DNA of 64,000 bases from Mytilus edulis (GCF_963676685.1 NC_092355.1:56579613-56643612); one strand, 5' to 3'. Numbered from the stretch's first letter, positions 22,928 through 34,945 are shown. Notes: a model not told the origin generated them from the letters alone. Numbers and translations: made by a program.

Positions 22928-25559
22928 GAATTGTCACCTTCTTTTGTGACTTCACAAATTTATAGAAAAGCAAGAAAACTTGTCGTCATACTTGAAGACG
23001 AACCATAGTAATTATCAAAAAATATTCAACCGGTTGGGACGTATACATAATCTTAGAATAAAATTAACAGTATCAATTTTCTTGCACCAGATGCGCATTT
23101 CGACAATACATGTCTCTTCAGTGATGCTCGTGGGAAAAATACCATATCACTCAAATTATCACAAAAAAGACCAAAGCAAAATTTATGAAAGAAGCAGAAT
23201 AGACATTATTAATGTATTTTATAATTACCTTTACTTATATATAATTTAAAAGATACTTTAACTTTTTTGATTATAGACTACAACAGGAGAGAACAATAAT
23301 TCGAAGCAAGGAAGGAGTGTAGAACGTAAAGTAACGATAAACGTCAGGCATTTCTACGAGCGATCGGAACAGAATGATGTGACAGAAATAATAAGAAATC
23401 GTATGAAGTCATTACACATGGATGAAGATAGCTATCATGGTAAATTATATATTAGGGTCTTGATGGGGCTTTACATTCCTTTATTCTTTAATCTTTAAGG
23501 TCAATTTTCTCTATTCTTAATTTTTTTTGGTCTTATTCTCCATTCACTATATTCTAGTACCCTGTTATTTTCATTTCTTCATGGTTTTCTTCTTTATTCA
23601 TTATTCATTTGCCGTTTTAGTTTCTATTGTATGTTGATTGTTCTCTGGTTATAAAATGCCACCTTAACCATACCTGCCAACTGTCACTATTTGCGGGGGA
23701 TTTCCCCCATGAAGGCTACCAAATGGAGATTTTGAAAGAGCAATTTTGTCCACAATTTAAGCGAAACAATAAATTTTATAATGACTATAGGCTTGTAGTA
23801 GTATGAATAAGCCAAAAAACAACATATTTGAAGGCCCCCTTGATGGTTTTGTAGAACTATAGGACCCATCTTGCACATAAAACCCCTATGGGCATTTTAA
23901 AAAGTTGGCAGGTATGCTTAATCCTCATGTCCTGGCACAGACACACATAATATTTAGTTTTTATCTAGCATGTGATGATGTGACAAAAGTTGCAAAAGGA
24001 GAGACATATGTGTTTCTTTTAAGATAAAGTTTCTGCTTAAGTCAGCTTGATAGAAACTACTTGTTTATATAAAGTTGAATAACTATTGGCAGTTTGATGA
24101 TCATTTTGATATGCTGCCCTCTATGTCACGCTAAAGTAACTTTGAATTATTTAGCAATGCTGTTGCCATCAGATTGTCTTTTTCTGAATTTTCAATATGC
24201 AGACATACAAGACATATCTCTGTGTCAACAGTTTATTTTTTAACATTTAGTACATTACAAGCTGAATTTTTGCATGATAGGCAAGTAATAGAGTAAATGA
24301 AATACTTAAACCACTCAGCCATCTTCCATCTAGTACCCCCTTATTTTTTAAAGGTTGAAAAATAAGCAAGTTTGTTGAGTTAAATAAATATATCTATGTG
24401 TTTTACAGGTGGAGGTGAACCAATAAAAATAGTCTCCTACATTATACTGAATCCTACTCCAAGCAGGAAATTAAAAATGGGAGATCTCATGTAAGTTTAT
24501 TGTATGAGACAAATGGTTAAGGTTTGTGCAAATACTACTGTCTATAATTTATAGCCAATATTGTATGTATTTTGATGTAACGCGTCTTTTGATAGGCAGA
24601 TGTTGTTATTTAGTTTATCAGCCCATAGACATTATTTAGTCATGTGACCGTGACGTCATCAACGTTTTTTCATGGTTTTCTCTGGTTCAAATGGGAATTT
24701 AGAATTAAATTATAAGAAATAACTGTAATATTTTATCTGTCTATTCGAAATAACATAAAAAAAATGTGGTGCACACTTTTAAATCACTGTTATTCAGTGT
24801 GCACCACATTTTTGATGTTATTTCTACATAGACAGAAAAAAATATTACAATCATTCCTTAAATATAAAAAAAAAGAAGATGTGGTAGGATTGCCAATGAG
24901 ACAACTCTCCACATGAGTCCAAAATGACAAAGAAATTAACAACTATAGGTCACTGTACGGCCTTCAACAATGAGCAAAGCCCATACAGTTTATTTGTACA
25001 TTCAGCTTTGGATACATTTTATTATATGTAGGTGATAGTTTTATTGAACTTTTGAACTTGACTTTTTGCAGTCATCAATGGTTATTTAAAGATTGAAATT
25101 CAGTTCACTGGCATTGAATCAACGGCAGAGCTATTAAGCATTAATTTATTTCATTTTCCTAATTCCCCTAAATAAGCATACACCAATGTCATGTGATAAC
25201 ACTTATTCAAACTTCACATTGAAACCACAACTATTCTGGAACACCTATAAATAAAATAAGAGGTTAAATTTAATTAAAAATGTTCCAATGGAAGGCATCT
25301 TATAGATTTTTATGTTTGTATAGATAAAAGTTTCTTTTTTCACAGATACGTAATACAACCAAGTTCAATGTTTGCAGAACCAAGTCGACTGACGAAGAAA
25401 CCTATTCGTAGAATGTCCTGGGCCTCACAAACCATTTATGAAATATCTCATCGTAACTCTGGGAACGAACATCATGAAATAACAACAACTGATGTAGCCA
25501 AAAAAATCAAAAGTAAAGTTTTCGTAACAGAGAAAGTTAAAGAACTTGATATGGTGTGA
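22928..25559 (+). CDS. KCNT: Slo2/KCNT-type channel 3' exons, copy B, carrying the full-length C-terminus
   Basis: Exons: 22928-about 23005 (counterpart of 6013-6091, but the donor is destroyed and the frame reaches TAG at 23006), 23277-23439, 24409-24490, 25346-25559 (TGA). The last three are open and phase-consistent. Exon 23277 has a one-base gain relative to 6493, so it is entered in phase 0 rather than phase 1. That is exactly the phase in which exon 5401-5538 ends, so a transcript joining 5538 to 23277 would be in frame and would skip the damaged exon. Conserved content matches copy A (FYERSE, RNRMKSL, VSYIILNPTP, DLIYVIQPSS). The terminal exon continues for 50 codons beyond the point where copy A stops, with PIRRMSWAS and a lysine-rich end (KELDMV). 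The upstream channel exons are not duplicated here, so it is probably an alternative or replacement 3' end of one gene. Confidence 0.68.
23669..23916. mobile_element. MITE-like element, TIR CATACCTGCCAACT
   Basis: CATACCTGCCAACT (23669) and AGTTGGCAGGTATG (ending 23916) are perfect inverses, 248 bp in all, in the intron after channel exon 23277-23439. The sequence near 7535-7700 shares CTGCCAACTTTTTAAAATC and may be a decayed relative. Confidence 0.75.
24725..24862. repeat. Palindromic element (AATGTGGTGCACACT stem), copy B
   Basis: Arms of about 55-60 bp pair almost fully, from GTAATATTTT..CTGTCTAT...AAATAACAT to AATGTGGTGCACAC. Counterpart of 11760-11890 with a shorter loop. Confidence 0.75.
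24875..24995 (+). repeat. Common interspersed repeat fragment
   Basis: AAGATGTGGTAGGATTGCCA...GGTCACTGTACGGCC...CCCATACAG. Absent at the matching point of unit A, so it was inserted after duplication (or lost from A). Confidence 0.7.
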
Positions 25560-25569
25560 ATGCTGCAGA

Positions 25570-25800
25570 CTTTGTGATGTTGGCATCATGTGACAATATG
25601 GCATCCTGTGACACTTTAATGTCATGTGACTTTGGCATCATGTGATACTTTGGCATCATGTGACAATTTGGCATCATGTGGCACTTTGTCATGTGAATTT
25701 GGCATTGCGTGTCACTTTGGCATCATGTGAAAGTTTTGCATCATGTGACACTTTGGCATCATGTGACACTTTAATATCATGGGACTATGGCATAACATGA
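25570..25800. repeat. Minisatellite of TTTGGCATCATGTGACAC, about 18-19 bp, in the channel 3' flank
   Basis: About twelve diverged units begin right after the copy-B stop codon. The octamer TCATGTGA occurs eight times exactly. It lies in the presumed 3' UTR; a possible AATAAA follows at 25929-25934. Nothing like it is left at the end of copy A. Confidence 0.85.
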
Positions 25801-25809
25801 TAGAGGAGA

Positions 25810-28062
25810 GATTGATTTAAGTGTTTAGTAGTGAACAATGATAGTTATGCTTTGGTTTAAGGGTATACTATGAGCAGCTAATGTTTACATGGGATTATAT
25901 GTATCGTAAGTATATAGGATCTGATCACAATAAATTCTGGAGATTTGTTGATGCTAGGCTGTTAGAAGCTTATTGAATAGCTTGTCTAAAGTAAGTTCAA
26001 TAGAAACAAAACGGACAGAATTCGATTACTGGACATTGGATTACTTCGTTTTTAATAACTTCCTTGTGCATTCATTTTGTCCAGTATTGTAAAGACATCA
26101 TACCGCCTTTACCAACACGAATAGGATGATTACACATGTTGAATGTTTCCTGACACTGTTAAAACTGAACATTATTCATACAGCTTCAAAACTTCTGTTT
26201 TGCTACAAATTGCGGAACAATAAATTTTTTAATCTTTGAACAAAACTTTATGGCAAGATTTGCTACAGGCAGCTGTTAAATGTTGGATAAAAAGGCATGA
26301 TTTATATCATGCTTGAAAGCTAGAACCCTTTTATTAGTATATGAACATTACGTTGTTAGACAACATGTATGACTGTTTCTAATTAGAATATTTTCAATTT
26401 TCTAGAGGCAAGAATAAAAAGCGAAAGTAGTAGCTTTTATTACTGTGAAACACAATAAATGAAGATGTGGTATGATTGCCAATAAGACAAACTTTCCACA
26501 AGAGACCAAATTACATATTAATTAACAGCTAAAGGTCACCGTCACTGGAAATTTTGCAGACAACAGTCAATCATTTGAGCATCTTTAGTTTATGTAGTTA
26601 TCCTACAGAATTGAAAGGGAAATATGTATTTTGTCAGTTTTTGATTGTGATCTTAGCACAATCAGTTTTTTTTTTTGAAATAATGAGATGAAACATTGAA
26701 CTCTAATAAAAACTTATGAGCTAACCTGGGAAAAGTCATTTCAAAACTTGAGAATTTTTGTGGGTTTGTAAGAAAAATTTACTTATACAAGTGAATTTTT
26801 GAGAAAATTAAGGGAAGATTATTCAAACATTATAATTCACTTATATGTGTATAGTTTTCTTTATTTTTTCAAGAAAATAAAAATTAAATGTACAAGTAGT
26901 ACCCCTGACTGACTGAATAACAGGCTCCTGACTTAGGACAAAAAGATGCAGCGGGTGTAAACTAGTTTATTGCATGGTGCCAAACCCTCACCCTTACATG
27001 GCACAACAAAGAATGAACTATGCAAAGCAATATAAGAAAAACATATATGAGAAAAAGCAAAACAGCGACAACCCCTCAAATACTGGCTCCGGACTTAAAA
27101 CAGACACATATATATATAGAAGCCCATTATACAGCAATCTATCAACACACAACTATCAAACAAATCATTTAGACAATAAAAAATTTAGTAAACCTTTGGT
27201 TTTGCCTTTTTAAAACCATACAAAAATGGGTTTGTAGAAGCTGAAACAAAATTTCCTGTTGATATATTGCTGTATTTAACAAAAAAAACCTTTTTTACAC
27301 CAATTTTATGCAAACATCTTTTTGTTCTGGAATTTATCGAAGGTTTTTTCTTGTAAATTGTTTTCCTATGAAGAAACAAATTGTGTGAATTATTGATTTT
27401 TTTACAGTTCTTGATCTATTATTTTCCTGTAAGAATCAATTATGGTAGCTTCAGTTTTCCAATATTTTTAAGAAAGAGGACTCAACATTCTCAGGAGGGT
27501 TATTTATAACGAGTCAATGTCGTAAAAAAACTTCCATTTGTTGGGTTATTTCTATAAATATTGGACAGTTAAAAGTAACTATCATTTATGCATGTGTTAT
27601 GGTTTCTAACAGATAAAAATGAAATAAGGGTACAAAAATAAAATAACGTAACAACAAAAAAGGTTACTAAATCATGTACATGTATCACCATTTAAATGAT
27701 TTATACAATGCACAACTGTGCTGTGTTGTGTATCAGAATACTAACATACAGACAGACCAAAAAAAACTGGGCCCCCAAAAACTGACATTACCTCTTCAAA
27801 AGCCAAACTCAAAAGAGATATAAAAATAAATGAACACGAAAAAGAAACCAACTAGTCAACAAAATATCAATGACCCTTTGCAAGTTAAAACAATATCTTC
27901 ACTAACCAAAATAATTGTTAAATAAAATTTACACAAATGAAAAACACAATTGAACAAATACACTAAATGTAATGTTGTCTTTAGTTTGCCTAAATATCTG
28001 GTTTTAAATACAAATGAGGAGAAATACATGAAGAGAAAAATGTTTTCAATAGTCGTGAATTA
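25810..28062. other. Gene-free stretch between convergent genes, unit B
   Basis: Carries repeat fragments at 26460-26560 and 26900-27190 and sequence parallel to 12.4-14.7 kb of unit A. No coding exon is supported. Short frames at 26974-27379 fall in the repeat fragments. Confidence 0.5.
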
Positions 28063-31000
28063 TCATTTCTTTTTGTGAAACATGAAGCAAGCACAGTGTT
28101 GAAGGTCCATCACAACTATCAAGGTGCAAATAACCACTAAAACAACAATACCAAAGGTGCCTATGTACTTCGAGGATGGCCTATCATCTCCTGCTGATAC
28201 GAGGGATCGTCTGTACCTGTTCGTTTGTTTCCTGTCTACAGACAGTTCTGATTTTAACAGTGCAATCTTTTTGATGAGTTCATCCTCGGTCATGGTGAAG
28301 TTGTTACATGAACATGTACATGGAGTTTTGGTTGATGAACGACCTGTTGTTCTGCTGGATGTTGTTGCAGTGCTGATGATGGTGCTTATTGTTGTTGGAT
28401 CAAATCCTGGTGTAGTTGTTCCTGTTGTGCTTATTCCTCTCAGATCTAATTCTGGTGTTGTTGTATCGGTTGAGCTTATTGTTGTTGAAGCAAATTCAGG
28501 TGTAGTTGTTTCTGCTGTGCTTATTCCTGTCAGGTCTAATGCTGGTGTTGTTGTATCGGTTGAGCTTATTGTTGTTGAAGCAAATTCGGGTGTAGTTGTT
28601 TCTGCTGTGCTTATTCCTGTCAGGTCTAATGCTGGTGTTGTTGTATCGGTTGAGCTTATTGTTGTTGAAGCAAATTCAGGTGTAGTTGTTTCTGCTGTGC
28701 TTATTCCTGTCAGATCTAATGCTGGTGTTGTTTTATCGGTTGAGCTTATTGTTGTTGAAGCAAATTCTGGTTTTGTTGTGTCAGTTGAGCTAATTGTTGT
28801 TGAAGCAAACTCTGGTGTGGTATCGGTTGAGCTTATTGGTGTTGAAGCAAAATCTGGAGTTGTTGTATCGGTTGAGCTTATTGTTGTTGAAGCAAATTCT
28901 GGAGTTGTTGTATCGGTTGAGTTTATTGTTGTTGAAGCAACTTCTGGTGTAGTTGTATCTGTTGAGCTTACTGTTGTTGAAGCAAATTCTAGTGTAGTTG
29001 TATCTGTTGAGCTTATTGTTGTTGATAAAAATTCTGGTGTAGTTGTATCGGTTGAGCTTATTGTTGTTGATACAAATTCTGGTGTAGTTGTATCGGTTGA
29101 GCTTATTGTTGTTGAAGCAAACTCTGATGTAGTTGTTTTAGTTGTTCTTATTATTGTCGGACCAGATCCGGAATCAACATTTGTTTCATTAGGAGGACAA
29201 GCTACAAAAGGATAGAAGTATAAGCTTAAAACTGAACTGATTGCAAGAACTACTGTGTTAAAAAATAAGAAGATGTGGTATGAGGCAACTCTCCATCCAT
29301 GTCACAATTTATAAACAAAAATACCAGGCGTGGATCAGTATCTATCGTGACATCCAAACACCAATTGAAAATACCTATTGGTCTTTTTTTTCTTTTTTAG
29401 TAACGGCGTTGTCAGTTTATTTTCGATCTATCAGTTTGACTATTCCTTTGGTATCTTTAGCCCCTCTATTTTATAATTAGTAAATAAGAACAAAGATATA
29501 ATAAACACGTGAAAGCTCTCTCACAGACAAACAAGCCATTTTTTAAAAGTATATTAGCAGGACTGATACATATAACAAATCAAGTCCCATTTATGGCCCG
29601 AAAAATAAGAATCCAACACCATACTCCTTTACATGTATAATATAGTTAAATTCATTAAAAAGTAAACATGGTAAATATAAATAAGTTAAAAAAATATATT
29701 ATTACAGAAGCTTTTTTTCATTATTCATTATAAAAATTAGATTTCTTAAAAATAAAAATTGAGGAAATGAAAGTCAGCACAGAACTTTACCTGATGTTGT
29801 ATTTTTCTGAATATCGAATAGCCAGTCCGCAGTTGTATAGGACATTATTAAAATATCAGTTACATCAATATTAAGGATCCGCGGCATGCTGTCGAACTTG
29901 TCATGTCCAATGGAGGTACCTTCTCCCGCTTCGATGGTCCCATTAATCCAAGAAACCCAAAAGGGAATGTACTGGTCGCAATAATATTGTGACCAGAATG
30001 TATTGTCTATATCTTGAGTATCCATTGGCGTTTCTATACGCGTTATATACTCTCTTCCAAAATACACTCGATAAAACGGATAATCATTTCCTGTACCGTC
30101 CACTAAGTCCATAAACGTCTCTTCACATGATTTGACCTTGAAATGTATTGAGTCTGAATCTCGAATATCAATTTCTTTATTATGTAGGGACATCTTCTTT
30201 CCATTTTCCGTAGTAATACTGACAGCTAGAAAAAGAAAAAAGTAATATTACAAACATTACTACAATTTGTAATTTTTCGATTTTTCAGCAATCTGACAGA
30301 CTAACAGTCTCCTTAACCCGCAAAGGTACATGTACTTAAATGAGTCCTGATATGATGTACATTTTGTCTATATCTACATATATATATAATTAAGATCTAA
30401 CTGTTTTGTATTTCAAGCTTCGGTGGCATCAATTGGAGATTTGGTGGTCGCAAATTAAGTTTACTTGCGACGCTTTTAATAGCGGATCCAGTAAACGCGT
30501 ATTTGCGACTATCAAATCACCAATTGATGCCGTCGGAGATTAAGATACATTATTGTTATCTCAGTTCTAATAAAACTAACAGAAAACGACGTCAAGCCAT
30601 ACATTTAAAATCTGGCATTCGTCGTTTGCACTTGTGAGTACTTTTTGGTGCGTGTGAATATGGTGCCATAAGAATTATAAAATCAACATAAACTATGATG
30701 TTGCAAAAGATGTTGCATTACAATTCATAGTCTATAATTTTGATGATTATATTGAAGTATAATAAAAGATTTCAAATCGTCAAACATTACTGACATTTCA
30801 GTGACATGTATGACTGTCCTTACGGGTCTCTTTTGAAGATCTTTTTACACATTGCTGATTTCGGAGCATACTGTTTCATTCTGACTTGGAAAAATTACGT
30901 TTTCCGTCAGTTCTTATCAGGCCAGGATATTCATCTCCTGAACACCCTCAAACAATTGGTCATCAGCTAATAAAATTGAGAATGGAAATGGGGAATATGC

Positions 31001-33471
31001 CAAAGAGACAACAACCCGACCATAGAAAAAAACAACAGCAGAAGGTCACCAACAGGTCTTCAATGTAGCGGAGGAGTCCTTCAGCTGGCCCCTAATCAAA
31101 TATATGCTAGTTCAGTGAAATGAATGCCATACTAATTTCCAAATTGTACACAAGAAACTAAAATTAAAAATAATACAAGACTAACAAAGGCCAGAGGCTC
31201 CTGACTTGGGACAGGCGCAAAAGTACGGCGGGGTTAAACATGTTTGTGAGATCTCAACCCTCCCCCTATACCTCTAGCCAATATAAAAAAGTAAACGCAT
31301 AACAATATGCACATTAAAATTCAGTTCAAGAGAAGTCCGAGTCTGATGTCAGAAGATGTAACCAAAGAAAATAAACAAAATGACAATAATACATAAATAA
31401 CAACAGACTACTAGCAGTTAACTGACATGCCAGCTCCAGACTTCAATTAAACTGACTGAAAGATTATGATTTCATCATATGAACATCAGGCACAATCCTT
31501 CCCGTTAGGGGTTTAGTATCATACCATCATAACATATAGAATGAAATTCAAAACAGTGTGGCTGTGGCCATTGATTGACACATTAAATACATCCTTTGAT
31601 TGGGATAACTTACATTAACGTTTGTCTGTAACGACCACTGTTCACGACGTACCTACGATACACATTTAAACTGTGGGGTCACCAAAGGTTTCGTAACGCC
31701 TTTAATTATAAAATAATTCAAAAAATTAATCAGGAATAACCTTTATGTTTTGATTCATATAATTGATATAAATCAAAACATCGTGTTATTTCTGATTAGT
31801 TTTTCGAATTACTTTATTAAGGTGTTGAGAACCTTTGGTGACCACATTGTTTAAGTGGCTTTACAAAGTACATAGTTAGCAGTGGTCGTTATACACAAAC
31901 GTTCACCTAAATTCTCCCAGTCAATGGATGAATTTAATGTGTCAATCAATGGCCACAGCCACACTGTTTTGAATTTCATTCTATGAGAAGATCATAACCC
32001 GTGTCATGCCAACAACTGGTTTTTGAATAAATGTGTTTAGTTCCGATGCAAAGACCCTATAAGTGAATCAATATTTACGCCAAAATATGCAATCTTTAAT
32101 GACCTGACAATAGTATCGTAACTATATCCCTTCTTAATAAGTCTATTCAAAGGTTTTGTTAGTTTTTGAGGTGAATACTGACACCTTTGTGCTTTATAAA
32201 GAATATTTCCATAAAAAATTGGATGTGAAATACCTGAACGTATATGAGGTCTGCATGTTGAGCTATATTTACGAATGATGTCCTTATACCGATGATAAAA
32301 TTTAGTAAAACACACTCAATAATTTGAAACCTGTACTAGATAACTAACTGCAGAAAAAATTATGAAATAGAAGTTTGAAATTTGATAATTTTATAGAGAC
32401 ATATTTTAGGACATTTTCCGTTAATCTTGTGTGCTTCCTATACTAATGGGTCTCTATTTAAAGGAACCAGTCAGTAAGAAAAAGAGATAAGGCTTACTGT
32501 TTTTCGATTTTTAGATACAGTGCAATGTAAAGGTGTTTATCGTACCTCGGGTAAATTATCACTTCGTTCTCGTTTGAATTGTTTTTCATTGTCGGTGACT
32601 CTATATATATTTAAATAGCTGAGTGACTATGCGGTATGGGCTTTGTTTATTTCCATCTAATGTTAACAGAAGATTAAAACATCTAGTATTTGGAAGCAAG
32701 AATCTTGCCATCTGATTTGTTTATTAGCCGGGTGTAAACAATACCCCAACCCAGTTCACACGGTTATCATATTGTCATATTAACCCTAAAAAAAGACACT
32801 GGCCAAAATTTAAAAAAAAATGCTTAAATTAACATATTTTTTTTTTTGCAATTGACAAAAGAAAGTTTATCAGTTTTTTTAAAACAATATGTTTGCCCAG
32901 ATAATTGTGTAACATTATTTTGTGTTCAGCCAATACCAAGAACATCCCCTTTTTTATCCCAACTAAAAATAGGAATAAATGTATAAATTGACTAAACACA
33001 GCAACATCAGTGTTGCACGAATGTGTAGAGGGAATACCTATTTTTTTCAATTCTACAACCTAGTATAAAACACTGAATTAAAGGGACACTTCATTTTGTT
33101 AGCATAATGTCTGAGATGGATGGAATTTTATACCAGTGAAAAGTTTCTGCAATTCTATACAAACCAAGACTAAAACGACTCACAATGTGAAAGTAAGGCT
33201 AAAGAAAGACATTATTTGACGCTAACGGTTGCGTTGTTGTTATGGGGTGGTGACGCTTGATGATGATAGAGAGCATTCGTATCACTGCAAGTATTATATG
33301 ATAAGACTTAAATTGCGTGCAGCACAATCAAAAAGGATATATAAAGAACATCATACACATTCTTAATTAAATTCTTACTAGAAAATAACTATATAATAAC
33401 AAACGTGTATACGTACCAGAATTTACGGAAAAAACACAGAAACCCAAAAACATGTTCACTTTCAATATCAT
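28063..33471 (-). CDS. Membrane-anchored mucin-like protein with Methyltransf_FA-like domain, paralogue 2
   Basis: Three exons on minus: 33471-33417 (ATG and signal peptide), 30225-29791, 29201-28063 (stop), all GT-AG and phase 1; 542 residues. I checked that exon 3 is open throughout: no stop occurs in frame from 29201 to the end. The domain in exon 2 keeps YIPFWVSWINGTIEAGEG and SYTTADWLFDI but is six residues shorter than in paralogue 1. The stalk has about 17 repeats of the TTTPEFASTTISSTD type instead of 12, with two alternating kinds (..FASTTISSTD and ..LDLTGIST..). The C-terminal helix, membrane segment and tail are almost identical to paralogue 1. Close similarity and conserved splice sites say both copies are probably functional. 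Location is inferred to be the cell surface. Confidence 0.78.
30968..32310 (+). mobile_element. Large interspersed repeat, about 0.9 kb plus a nested insertion
   Basis: A widespread-type repeat beginning AAAATTGAGAATGGAAATGG, passing GACTTGGGACAGGCGCAAAA and CCGTTAGGGGTTTAGTATC, and ending near 32310 (ATACCGATGATAAAATTTAG). I recognise this family as common in mussel DNA. It is interrupted at 31536 by a foldback element. The minus frame 32037-32315 is part of the repeat. It lies in intron 1 of paralogue 2. Confidence 0.65.
31536..31984. mobile_element. Foldback element nested in the 30968 repeat (449 bp)
   Basis: ATAGAATGAAATTCAAAACA at the left end is exactly inverted at the right end. The arms extend about 200 bp each (GGCCATTGATTGACACATTA, CACCAAAGGTT) with a short centre. 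The host repeat reads on directly on either side (...CATAACAT / ATGAGAAG...), showing that this is a younger insertion. Confidence 0.8.
32320..33410. other. Intron 1 remainder of paralogue 2
   Basis: AT-rich DNA matching 18.9-19.77 kb of unit A, with a minus-strand common repeat fragment near 32575-32650 (GCGGTATGGGCTTTGTTTAT). No coding exon seen. Confidence 0.5.
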
Positions 33472-33865
33472 TATATTAACTAAATCCCAATAGATTGATC
33501 ACAAACGAGCTTGCATAATCAAAACATATCTAAATTTTAACGACGTTTACAGATATGGATTTAAAATGTTGAGTCATACGCTGTCCAATCAGATTCAACG
33601 AATCAGTGAGTGCGAATGATATCTCAAAACCATCTTATATATACATTGTCATTTATAGCGCTAGATTAAATATCTACTTTGAAAGTACTTACCATATGCT
33701 GAGTTTGATTTTATAACATATTTTTTTCATCGTATGCGCGCAAACATCTACCGCAGGCACATGCACTCGATTGAAAGAGCTGACCCCTTTTCCAATAATC
33801 TGTTTAATGTCTTCTTATGTTGTGCAGTTACACCAATGTCCAAGCTAAAAGGGAGGAGTTGACAC

Positions 33866-34024
33866 CAGTGGCGGATCCAGAAATTTTCATAAGAGGGGGT
33901 CCACTGGCTTGTTAATCGGGGGTCCGATCTCGTCACACTACAGTGATTCCCTATATAAGCAACTAATTTGTTTTCTCAAAACAGGGGGGCGGGCCCACTA
34001 CCCCCCCCCCTAAATGCGCCTCTG
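33866..34024. mobile_element. Short element with TIR CAGTGGCGGATCCAGAAATT, unit B copy
   Basis: Counterpart of 21511-21649 at the same place within the duplicated unit, with the same GACAC flanks. The right end has decayed (CGCCTCTG). Confidence 0.7.
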
Positions 34025-34617
34025 GACACCCGCAAACATGTTAAACCCACCACATTCCGTCCTCATTCAGGAGCATGTCATTCAATAGTAGTCGTTTGTT
34101 GATATATATCATATTTGTCTTTCGTTTATTGTTTTGTTTACTCGATTGAAATATTTTACATTATGTTTTGTTTTTAATAGCTTGCTATGTGTTCTAGGTT
34201 TCACTCATTGTTGAAGTACGTGTTGTACCCTATAGTTTCTAACGTCGACGTCATTTAGTCTCTGGCATAGAATTTTTTCTTTGGCAATCATATAACAGCT
34301 TCCTAGGCTATAAATCATAATGAATCGGTTTAACTCATTATGTCTAAAAAGAAACGACTGCATAATTTGTACTTACATAAAATGTCATTAAACGCGTTGA
34401 ATCCGGAAGCAGATGCATTTACAGACATAGACCTTTAGTCGATTTTGAAAATTTACTCAACAGTTCGTTCACATAAAATCGTTTCCGTGTAGCTTTCTCC
34501 GATTTCTATCAATTCACATCTGATCGATAAAATATTGATGTTAAATTCTTAATGAACAAGCAAAATTATTCCGCAAGAATAAAGAATGGTGAGATAGTAT
34601 GCACAGTTCTATAATGT

Positions 34618-34945
34618 ATGCATTACACCCTACTGCAAAGTACCAGGAACAGTTAACTTCCTGTAGCAATAAGGCCAAAAATGTTGTAAGCTTTGTTTCG
34701 CTTGCTGCCAGTTGTATTATGGTTTAAGGCCAATTATAGATGTGATTGTATATGTCGTGAATGTCAAAATATCAAAGCAAGTTTTTGCTATACCATCTTA
34801 CAGAAGTCAAGACGAAAAAAAAAGAAAGAAAAGGTTAGCGTTGATAAAAAAAACCGCAAAACTTGAAAACGTACCCAAGGAAAGGCTAGATAAAAAGAAT
34901 GCAGACTTTTTTTTTAGAGAAACAAAGAAGAAACAAAATTGAGAA
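34618..34945 (+). repeat. Third copy of the duplication start block
   Basis: CCTACTGCAAAGTACCAGGA...TTACAGAAGTCAAGACGAAA...AAAACTTGAAAACGTAC parallels 2270-2500 and, in part, 22262-22400. An open frame rich in Lys/Arg (YRSQDEKKR...) ends at 34942 and is partly shared with 2423-2500 (YRSEDEKKR...), after a TTACAG that could be a splice acceptor. I do not recognise a protein family; it could be a decayed exon. Confidence 0.5.

Larger units (their letters stand above)
22260..34617. repeat. Tandem segmental duplication, unit B (about 12.4 kb)
   Basis: Direct repeat of unit A: start block at 22262, channel exons 22928-25559 (+), palindrome at 24.8 kb, minus-strand gene 28063-33471, small hAT-like element at 33866, then a new copy of the start block at 34625. 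It is shorter than unit A mainly by lacking the 2.5-5.6 kb and 6.9-11.3 kb material. Confidence 0.8.

Noticed and set aside
28124-29215. 363-codon plus-strand frame
   Set aside because: Same reason: mirror of the longer repeat array of paralogue 2.
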